64,000 nucleotides of DNA from Euphorbia lathyris (lineage: Eukaryota > Streptophyta > Magnoliopsida > Malpighiales > Euphorbiaceae). Positions 55,147 through 64,000 of this stretch are shown here, piece after piece (the stretch's first letter is position 1; each line of letters begins with the position of its first letter). Under the pieces are notes generated by a model. The model had not been told where the DNA came from. It searched no databases and worked only from the letters and a program-made list of their open reading frames with translations. The translations under genes and the position numbers were made by a program. The stretch covers positions 33,075,501-33,139,500 of the forward strand of contig NC_088915.1 of the NCBI RefSeq assembly GCF_963576675.1, given 5' to 3'.

Positions 55147-57378
55147 TGGAGAATAAAGAGATAGTTAAATCAGGAAATGTTACTCCTTATTAAATTAAGA
55201 AATGTTACTCCTTATTGAATATTGGTCATTGACCATGACCATTGACTATGACCATTAAAGAAAAGTTAATAGGAAATGAATTTAATAAAATAAAAAATTA
55301 AATCCGAATTATTAAAAATAATAATAAAAAATATTATTATTTTTTTAATAAAAAAATATAGAGTCCACATCACATCAATCCAACCCGGTCCAGATTGAAG
55401 ATTAAGATTGATTTTTTTTTTTTATTTTTTATTTTTTCGTAAATTGAAAATTGGGCGAAGTGACCAGCCCATTAATAACAATTGCGAACAACAACTTCAT
55501 TCACTTAACACGAAGTGAAGTTGAGCCCTATGAAGTGGTTATTAAGGGGGCCTTGAATTTTGGTCTTCAACTTGCAATTTTTTTATTGGGTCAAATACAT
55601 AAATATCATAATTAACTATAAAATTACAACTAAGTTATATAACCAAACTTAATTCTTAATATATCATTATTCTCTATATATTATAATTTTACACTATAAT
55701 TTAAAAAGTGTAGACTCCAATTCATAAATTATAAACCTTAGAAAATATATTCTAGACTTCTAATTTATAAATTTTAATTCTTAAAATATATTAAAAATAC
55801 TAATTTTACTAATTTGACATAATCCAAAAATATGAGTTGACATAGAAGATGAATTTCTGTGTAATTTTCCTTTTTTATTTTACGATTTGGGTCGATGTCC
55901 ATTGCAGGGTCCAAACTGAAGCCTTTTCACATTATAAGACAATGAGTTGGAATGAAGTTGACATATACATCAGGCTAGCCTTCTAATTGAAAACTTGTGT
56001 GATGAAGAAGATCATATCCATTTCCTATGGATTCTCATGTGCACTTTATCTTTGAGCAATAGGGGGCAGCAAAAGAAAGAGGTTGTTAAGTACTGTTTTG
56101 GATTGGTTGCGTCATCTTCTTGTTGATTTCTCCATGTTTCCTTGATTCATCTTCTTTTCAAAAGTTCCCAACTTCATCTTTTTTTTTTTTTAATATGGTT
56201 CAACAATGTTGTAGATTTTTTTTTGAATAGAGAAGAACAAATTGGAGCTCAACTTAAACTCTATTTTTAGTATGATAATGATGAATTTTATTTATTTTAT
56301 AATGTTATATTATTTATTTTAAAGTCTTATACTATTTCTATCCCGATTCGGTCATGCCTTGACTGAATTGGCTTGGACAATTTTGGGCCAAAAATTTTCA
56401 ACATATTTTATGTGCATTTCACCCCGAAACAAAAATTAGAGACATTCAAAATTGATTTAAAAACTCAATTGAATTAGAAATATACAAGTTCTTGTCATGA
56501 ATGCGCGCTAGTGACAAAGATAGGAGGTTTGCTTGAGGTGACAGTGTGGTACATTGGTTTTGAACGACGGGGGTAGGAGAAATCTCCAACAAAGATAAAC
56601 AAGGTTTGAGACATTATTGGAAAAAAATCATTTGTAATTAGAAAAAACCCAGGGTATCCATATTGGGTAAGTTCGTTACAATTGCATGCTTTACTATTGT
56701 AACGGGGTCTAAGTCCATTACATTTTTTTTTGTTACATGCACTGATAAGATCCTGTAACAAATAACTTCAGAACTGTAGGTCAATTGTAATGGATTTTAA
56801 TAGATCTTGTTACAAATATGAGTAATAAATATAATATTTTCGTCAATCTAGACTACTCAAAACATGAAATGTGACTAATATTGTGCCATATTGGTCAAAA
56901 TTTCTCATCAAACTGAATGTTATATGCACACAATCTTCACAAAATTAAAGAGCATGTACATGTATAAAATAAGAAAATAGGCAACAAATCATATAAAATG
57001 AACCGAAATTAATACTTTTGTATTTAACAAAAATAAGTGAGGGTACACATGAACCAAAATTAATATTTGTATATGACCTTGAATAAACAAATACACTTTT
57101 ATTTTACAGTAACGATTAATAATAATTCTCATCCTAAAAACAAAATTTTCTAACAAAAACCACAAATTAATAAAACCTATATATACAAAATGAAATATCT
57201 CAATTCTCCTCTAAGTATTGTTGTTGTATTGAATCACTTTAAATAGAATCGTACATGATAAGATAGTTACAACAGAAACAATTTCAAATACAAAACCTAA
57301 TTGACCTATTCTTTAGGAAACAACCTGATATGAATAAGATACTAACAACTAATAATATCTACAATATATACCCTGTAT
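55147..57378. other. AT-rich sequence; right part may hold a copia LTR
   Basis: No ORF or RNA gene seen. The right end, read on the minus strand from 57380, starts TGATACAGGGTATATATTG directly after a purine tract and is likely the 3' LTR of the copia remnant next to it. Its far border is unclear. Confidence 0.45.
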
Positions 57379-57391
57379 CACCTCCCCTCAA
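57379..57391 (-). promoter_or_regulatory. Polypurine tract of minus-strand copia remnant
   Basis: Minus-strand CTTGAGGGGAGGTG just after the pol stop and before TGATACAGGG. Confidence 0.6.
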
Positions 57392-58740
57392 GTTAAAGGT
57401 GGATGAACCTTTAACTTGTCTCGTAAAGCTAAGAACCGAGCTTTAGAGAGTGGTTTGGTTAGGACATTAGCAGTTTGATCCAGTGTCGGTATATAACAAA
57501 CTTGGAGCTCTTTCTTAGCAACGTTGTCACGAACGAAGTGGTAATCAATCTCCAAGTGTTTAGAGCGCTCATGAAAAACAGGATTCACGGTCAAGTAGGT
57601 AGCACCCAAATTATTGTATCAAAGAACAGGACATCGAGATGAACAATAGCTAATGTCATACATTAGCTTTCAGAGCCATAAAATTTTAGATGCAAGGTAG
57701 GCTAATGCCCTATACTCTACTTCAGTTAATGCACGAGACACGGTTCGTTGCTTCTTTGAACGCAATGACACTAAATTCGGACCAATATAAACTGCATAAC
57801 CACACGTGGACTTGCGATCATCAACATCACCACCGCAATCGGTGTCTGTATAGCCAACAATATCTAAGGATTGACTCCGCTGGATCCGAAGACCATGATC
57901 TGGTGTAGATTGCAAATACCTAAGTATCCGTTTTGTTGCTTTCCAGTGTTCCGTGGTTGGTTGGTGCATAAAATGGCTAACTTTATTAACTGCATATGAA
58001 ACATCTGGGCGTGTGATGGCCACATATTGTAACCCGTCTACAACACTCTGATAAAGGCTCCGATCAGAAAATGGTTCACCAACCTCAAGAGACAGCTTGG
58101 TCGAAGAACAAGCATGTGTAGATATATGCTTGGAATCAACCATTTTAGACCTATGCAAAAGATCCTAAATATGACAGTTTCCCAAGATTTTTAATTACAA
58201 ACGGGTCCTGTAGCTTTGCAACAAGTTTTGAGAAAGCTTTATTGTCAGTCCCAATAACAAGTAGGTCATCGACATAAATTAAACAAAACATGTGAATCAC
58301 ATGCTTTTTGAAGCAATAAAGAGAGGAGTCATCCTTCAAGAAAACAAAACCGAGTTGTAGAAGAGCTGCAATAAGACACTTGTGCCACATCCGATGAGCT
58401 TGTTTGAGCCCATACAAGCTCTTTTTGAGACGACATACATGATTTGGAAGCATTGGATCAATAAATCCTGGTTAACACAGAACACCCATCGATTACCAAC
58501 AATATTTGTTGCTTCATTAGCAGACACTAGTTCCCAAGTACCATTTTCAATCAACACATTATACACAAGTTGCATCGCCTCTCGCCAATGAGAATGTTTC
58601 ATTGCCTCTGTGTAACAAGTTGGTGTCGGAACTGATGCAACAGCTTGTAACACATTGGGTTTTAAGTTTCCTGCCTTGCTTCTTGTGACCATAGGATGGG
58701 CAGATTCAGAACGACTAACGAAATTGACACCCAACGTCAT
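57388..58740 (-). pseudogene. Copia pol remnant (RT and RNase H) with two internal deletions
   Basis: Minus strand. The reading begins HPMVTRSKAG, EAMKHSHWREAM and NGTWELV. It then jumps near 58468 from GNRWVFCVNQ directly to GFIDPMLPNH and RLKKSLYGLKQA, losing the first half of the RT palm. YVDD is present in LIYVDDLLVIG (about 58265). A second smaller deletion near 58175 removes the stretch after LGKLSY. RNase H follows with GYTDTDCGGDVDDRKSTCGY, ALTEVEYRAL and NVLTKPLSKARFLAL. Frame changes separate the pieces. Gag, protease and integrase are absent. Confidence 0.9.
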
Positions 58741-59641
58741 TTAAAAAACTTAACAGAGATTTACACTCTTCTAATATAAAACAATAATCAGACCTAAAAG
58801 GTCATTCCCTAAGATTAACTACCCTAGCAACATCCGATTCAATCTCACATCTTCCAAAACCTTTATTTTTTAACCAGCACCACGCTTCCCTTATACCCAC
58901 TGCTTCTCAATCTTTAACATGAAAATTGTCCGAGAGAAGCTTAGAAAACTGTTTACTCTTAATTTTAATAACTTAAAATTAATACAATTTTAATTCAATA
59001 TAACTTAAGATTATCCATTGACCGGATAAATATACTAAATTGTCCGGCCATCGTTACTTCAGGTATATTTTTGGGACAAAATATAATCTAGGTACCAAAG
59101 TGTGAATTAGGTTAAAGTTTAAGTACCATTGGTGTAATTTATTCCAATATAAAACTTCTTAAATTAAGCTACATTGTGTTTAAGATTCTTAACATGTAAA
59201 ACAAAATTGTGTCTAATAGAAAAAAATCGGATTTAGGAAGGGCTAATTGATAGGGGTATTTTACCCCTATCTTTTAGCGTGATTTACGTGTTGATTTTGG
59301 ATAAAATAAATAAGTTTAATTACAAAAATAAAGTTTTTTGATAAAATAAAGAAATAAAAATAAATCTCGTACTTTCAGTTAATTTTCCATGATTTTGATT
59401 AGTTTAGGAAATAAAAACGTCAAGCTAACTCGGCTCGCAAGATTTGTGTTTGAGGTACGAGCAAGGAGCAAAAATCTACTCAAATACGCGGGGCGTATCA
59501 TCCTTTACGCGGGGCGTGAAACATGTTGTCAGCAATAATTGCCTTATCCGCAGGCGCCATGTGAAATTGACTCAGCATACGCGGGGCGTATGACACATGT
59601 CGGAAATAATTGGCCTAATCCTGAAAGTCAGACTGCACTGT
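58741..59641. other. AT-rich flank, target of Tat element 2
   Basis: No gene. A perfect 10-bp inverted repeat with a 3-base loop lies at 59249-59271 (GATAGGGGTA/TACCCCTATC), possibly the start of an unrecognised LTR. Three ACGCGGGGCGT words lie at 59487-59590. Confidence 0.5.
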
Positions 59642-61109
59642 TGTTAGACAAGGTGCCGAACGGCCTCGCTCGGGCGGACCGAGGGATGGACACCTCATGG
59701 CGACGTAAGCGGTGATTGGCGCCGAAAGCAACCAATCGTGGAATCAAGCTGCTCGGCAGGACCGGAGCTCGGAGTATGGAAGAGTCGCCACCCACGAATG
59801 GGAAAATGAACACCGATCCCTTGCGGGAGACCGGTGAGGGTTCGGGAAACTTAGGTACGAGCCGAGAAGGCTAGCTCCTTTCCGGAGAAAGGCTATTAGG
59901 CACCCCGACATCGCCCGGTTATGAACCACCGGCCTCCTACTCAGCGTGTTAGGCGATAACGGACTAATCGCATATTTCTTTAAGTTTAAAATTCATTTGA
60001 AACCTTTTCTTTCTCGTTTTGAAAACCGTTTTGAGCATGTCATTAAAAGCCATTTTAGTAAAGAATCACCCATTTTGCATAAATTTAAAGTATATAGGAA
60101 AGAATCACCCATTTTGCATTAAAAGCCATTTTAGTAAAGAATCACCCATCTACGCTAATCTCGCTCCCAAAAACGAGTTTATTTACATGGTTCGTACCTT
60201 AATCGCCGTTGGAACGATTTAGGTACGTTTCAAAGCCCTGTTAATGATGATCACTCGAATCGCCGTTGAAACGACTTGAGCGTTTGAAAACGTTGAGCAA
60301 ACAGTTTTAATCTAAAAACGTGATTAAGCATACAAGTCAATTTATTTTGTACAAAACCATTTAGTTAGGAAAACAATTCAAAACTTCATTATTTACAACG
60401 AAACAATTTACAATGTTCGCTTAATCCGTCGTTGGAACGGATTAAGGTTTCAACATGTGATGTTTTGGAAACGGTTTAAAAACGATAAAAAAGGTTATTT
60501 ACACTTTAGGAATATCTAGAAAAACTTTTAATTTAAACAAACAACTTGAAATCTCTTTTTGTCTTTTATTTTCCCCTTTTCACTCAATTAACCTTCACTT
60601 GAACATAATTACAACAATTAATGAATTAAATCTCAAATTCACCCAACTCAAATACATTTGAAAGAGTATATATATAAGTATGAAAATAGAGTAAATATAC
60701 ATAGATATACGTATGTACAAAAAAAATGAGTAATAATGCCCACTAAAACAAAATAGAGAAAATAATACACATTAATAAGTAAAAATAGTGATGAAAATAC
60801 TACTAGGTATAATATGTTTTTATTCTAATTAAAAACATGTAAAAAAATGAATAAGATTCATAAATAAGAAAATAGTATTTAACCCCCCCCCCCCCCCCCC
60901 CAAAAGGTTTGTGATAAGTATATATAGAAAATAACCCCTAATAACCCCAAAATAACAAATATGTATAGTTTAAATGAATTAAATGAAAAATCTATAAATA
61001 TACATATAATCTTATCAAATCAAATTAATGAAAAATAAGATCTAAACATGTTAAATAAATATATACAAAAAAATTAAAAATAATTTGAATACATATATTA
61101 CATAATTAT

Positions 61110-61141
<32 letters not shown>

Positions 61142-62407
61142 CAAGGACCAAAAGTCTAAAAGTTGAGAAAGAATGACCAAAACAGCATTTTTTACATTTC
61201 AGCAGCTTTACCAGCGGAAATTCCGTCGGTAAACTGCCTTTTGTGACAGAAGATGGAAAATTACAGAAACAGTACCTAACATTCCAGATTTGTTCAAACA
61301 CTTTAAATTAGATCTATTCTATCGTTTTGGACCTCCGAACTACCCAAATAGGATCATAGTCTATAACAGAGGCTCCTAAAACGATGTTTTATTTTTAAAA
61401 CGTTAATTAAAAATATTTTCAAAAGCTTATAATTACAACGTTTTTTAATCCCGAACTACCTTTGAGTCGGATCACGGTTCGTATTGGGATATTAAAACGA
61501 GGTTTTTTTATTTTAAAAACAAAACCAAATGTTTGTTTAACACGAGACGAAAAATTAAATAAATGCGGAATAATAAATAAAATGTGATATATAAATAATT
61601 AACTAAATAAATAAAACTTTAGAATAAATAAATAAAATGAATAAATAAATAAAATAAATAAAATGAGTCTAGTCCTCGGATAATACCTCAAGATCGGTAT
61701 TTGACAGCTGAAGTCAGTTGATTCCACGAGTTACGATTTTTGTGTTTTTCGGTGTTTTTAGTAAAATTATCACTTTTAGGAAATTCAGATTTTTTAGGAA
61801 AAAAAATGTTTTTTTCCAAAAAAATAATTTTTCTCTCTAAAAAATGTTTTAGAGTGAGAAGCTCCAAAAAATCCTCCATCCTCAATGCATGGGGATCCGT
61901 GCCTTTTATAGGCACGGATCCCAAAAAATTTTGGGCGTAGCCCGACGGGCGTCGGGCTACGCCCAAAATGTTGGGCGGACGCCCAACTTGCGTTGGGCGA
62001 ACGCCCAACTTCTGTTGGGCGCTCGCCCAACAGGCGTTGGGCGTTCGCCATACGTCATTGGGCGTTCACCCAACGGACATTGGGCGCTCGCCCCACCTAC
62101 GTTGGGCGCTCGCCCCACGTCGTTGAGCGCTCGCCCAACGGCTGTCGGGCGCGCGCGCCCAGCGGCCATCGGGCATGCGCCCCGCACTGTCGGGCGCGCG
62201 TCCAACTGTTGTCGGGCGTGCATCGACTGCCGCTAGGCGCTCCCACCACGTCGCTGAGCACTCGCGAGCCGTCCACTCGACGACCGCAACTCCTACTGAA
62301 CTCTAGTTTTTTTTATTATATTTTTTTGCTTTAAAACTCCCGGAACCAACCGTTTCAACCGTCTTGTTACAGGTTTTCGTCACAGGTCCTCCGACTCGGT
62401 GTCTACA
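59642..62407 (-). repeat. 3' LTR of Tat element 2
   Basis: 2766 bp, the reverse complement of a diverged copy of the element 1 LTR. It includes the palindromic array (61970-62118) and a TATA box at the centre of an inverted repeat near 61885-61920. A poly-C run lies at 60882-60900. Confidence 0.9.
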
Positions 62408-62423
62408 GTTGCCCCTACTTTCC
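62408..62423 (-). promoter_or_regulatory. Polypurine tract of Tat element 2
   Basis: GTTGCCCCTACTTTCC on the plus strand, the mirror of the tract at 44630. Confidence 0.7.
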
Positions 62424-62691
62424 TATTTTGACAGTGATGTGTGTTTTGAAAACGTTTTTTGCTAACGCAACACATGCAATGTAAATATATTAAAGTAAAA
62501 GACACGTATAGAGTAGGAGGAAGAATACCTGATCTCTGCGCTGCGCGCTCCAGCTTCGTCTTCGATCCTCTCCGTCCTTGCCTTCGAATCGGCTGCCGGC
62601 AGACGTTTTTCTTAAGGATCCTAGCCTAAATCGACCGCGGGTAAACAGCTCTTTCTAGCGACCCTAGTCTCTAAATCGATCGCGGGTAAAA

Positions 62692-63111
62692 ATGACTCAA
62701 AAGAAACCTCGGTCGTGGACCAAAGGTAAGAAGGTTCAAAAGCAACCTTGGTCGTGGACCGTAGGTAGGATGGCTCAAAAGCAACCTCGGTCGTGGACCG
62801 AAGGTAAGATGGCTCAAAAGCTACCTCGGTCGTGGACCGTAGGTAAGATGGCTCAAAAGCAACCTCGGTCGTGGACCGTAGGTAAGATGGCTCAAAAGCA
62901 ACCTCGGTCGTGGACCGTAGGTAAGATGGCTCAAAAGCAACCTCGGTCGTTGACCGTAGGTAAGATCGCTCAAAAGCAACCTCGATCGTGGACCGTAGGT
63001 AAGATGGCTCAAAAGCAACCCCGGCCGTGGACCGTAGGTAAGACGGCTCAAAAGCAACCCCGGTCGTGGACCGTAGGTAAGATTGCTCAAAAGCAAAAAG
63101 GTTCTTTCTAG
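62692..63111 (-). repeat. 39-bp tandem array in Tat element 2, about eleven units
   Basis: Units read AAGATGGCTCAAAAGCAACC then TCGGTCGTGGACCGTAGGT, the reverse complement of the element 1 unit with its own substitutions. Because 39 is a multiple of three, both strands stay open. Confidence 0.92.
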
Positions 63112-63470
63112 CAATTCTGAATTCTAAAACACTGTCGTCTGTATTTTCACTGGAACTATTGTCTCGGGTATTTGAGTTGTTTGATAGGAACGTCCTTATC
63201 TTTTCATCTGGAACACTTTAGACTAAGAATTATTTTTCTGCTGACTGTTGTCTGTATTTTGACTGGCGCCACTGTTCTGTAAAATTTCGACTGTCGTCTG
63301 GAGTCATATTCTTGGGGTATTGGTCACCTCTTGGCAGAAACGCAGGCTCAAACGGACTGCAAATCGGAGGTCTGTGCACCTGGTAATTAATTATTTACTT
63401 TTTACCTTTATGTCACGTCGTACCTTTTTCGCTATTTACGGGAATGCCGTTCCCTTCTTCTATATAAGGT

Positions 63471-63479
63471 GGTGGGGTT
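63471..63479 (+). promoter_or_regulatory. TATA box of PMD gene in Tat element 2
   Basis: TATATAAGG followed by TGGTGGGG, a CT-rich leader (63498-63527) and the exon 1 ATG at 63547. Confidence 0.7.
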
Positions 63480-63546
63480 TCATTTCAACCCCACACCTTC
63501 TCTCTCTTCTCTCTCTCTCTAGCTTCTAACTTTGAGCATTCTTGTG

Positions 63547-63663
63547 ATGGGTTCGGATAAATACGATGGCACGAAGGGTATGGATGCGGGTTTCGAGAAC
63601 CTGACTAGAGTGGTCCCCTTTCAGCATCCTGCTTCTCATCTGAGTCGGACCAACATTAATCCG
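63547..63663 (+). CDS. PMD gene of Tat element 2, first exon
   Basis: 39 codons from ATG to a GTAAGT donor, reading MGSDKYDGTKGMDAGFENL and onward to SHLSRTNINP. It aligns with exon 1 of the antisense gene in element 1, which is one base shorter. The remaining exons lie beyond the window. The frame is intact here, so element 2 may hold the better copy. Confidence 0.7.
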
Positions 63664-64000
63664 GTAAGTACCCTTTTACTCTTTTATCCTTTGACCAGAC
63701 TTCTAGGCTTTAGTAGCCCTATTTTGAACATCATTTGCATGCTAACCTCTAAGCCGTTTAGAAGACCTTTAGTTAGCAAACGTGAATTTCTATGCACGTG
63801 AACAATGTTTTATTTATTTTTCGAAAGAATGGGGACTATATGCATGTGAACAGTAAAAATACGAACAATGCATGCCAACTGTAAAAACGTGAATAGTGCA
63901 CGTGAATAGTGAAAACATGAATAGTGCACGTGAATAGTAAAAACATGAATGATGCATGCTAATTGCAAGGAAAAACGTGAATAGTGCACGTGAATAGTGA

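Larger units (their letters stand above)
59642..64000 (-). mobile_element. Tat element 2, 3' part, running off the window
   Basis: Minus-strand relative of the 27682-47366 element. The LTR at 59642-62407 is followed (moving right) by the polypurine tract, the 39-bp array and the promoter and first exon of the PMD gene. This is the mirror order of element 1's 3' end, so the LTR here is the 3' LTR. The body and 5' LTR lie beyond 64000. Confidence 0.9.

Noticed and set aside
58741..59640. LTR starting at the 59249 hairpin
   Set aside because: TGATAGGGGTA could be an LTR start, but no partner LTR, primer site or duplication can be seen.
62692..63111. 139-residue ORF with a 13-residue repeat
   Set aside because: A 39-bp tandem repeat stays open in frame by arithmetic. 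Both strands are open and the unit varies without regard to codons.

Overview
This window is plant nuclear DNA, most likely from a eudicot. It is almost entirely nested transposable elements set in AT-rich sequence. The evidence is Ty1/copia and Ty3/gypsy (Tat-type) polyproteins, a plant L1-type LINE, plant-type MITEs, two plant mobile domain (PMD) genes and a broken plant beta-1,3-glucanase. I see no intact host gene, no rRNA or tRNA gene and no CRISPR array.

Layout. 1-3.9 kb: a copia gag remnant running straight into a broken GH17 glucanase fragment, then AT-rich DNA. 3.9-17.3 kb: a DNA transposon with ~113-bp terminal inverted repeats (TIRs), split by an 11.8-kb SIRE/Maximus-like copia element (4477-16298, target-site duplication GGTTC) that carries gag, pol and a third envelope-position ORF, all with internal stops. 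17.7 kb: a 158-bp MITE with a 9-bp duplication. 18.0-21.8 kb: a TIR element with an almost intact six-exon PMD gene on the minus strand and six 33-bp units near each end. 21.9-23.1 kb: two short hAT-like elements. 23.7-50.1 kb: an L1-type LINE flanked by a ~188-bp direct repeat. It is interrupted by a 19.7-kb Tat-lineage gypsy element (27682-47366, duplication GGACC) and by a solo copia LTR (47765-49438, duplication GTTCG). 50.1-59.6 kb: AT-rich DNA with a Stowaway-like and a Harbinger-like MITE, a LINE 3' fragment, a possible SINE head and a deleted copia pol on the minus strand. 59.6-64.0 kb: the 3' part of a second Tat element on the minus strand, running off the window.

The most interesting object is the Tat element. 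Between its capsid domain and its protease lie three further copies of the same capsid-like module in one reading frame. Behind pol, on the opposite strand, it carries a six-exon PMD gene with its own TATA box. The second Tat copy preserves the same promoter and first exon. Just after the pol stop are three small inverted repeats whose stems differ while their loops stay alike. All three Tat LTRs carry a 22-bp palindromic array just upstream of a TATA box that itself sits at the centre of a palindrome. The Tat integrase has Asn where the second catalytic Asp is expected and its frame has two stops, so this copy is probably not autonomous.

Order of events. The LINE inserted first, then the Tat element and the solo-LTR parent inserted into it. 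The copia element at 4.5-16.3 kb inserted into an older DNA transposon. Both full-length LTR elements have very similar LTR pairs by eye, so they are probably young.
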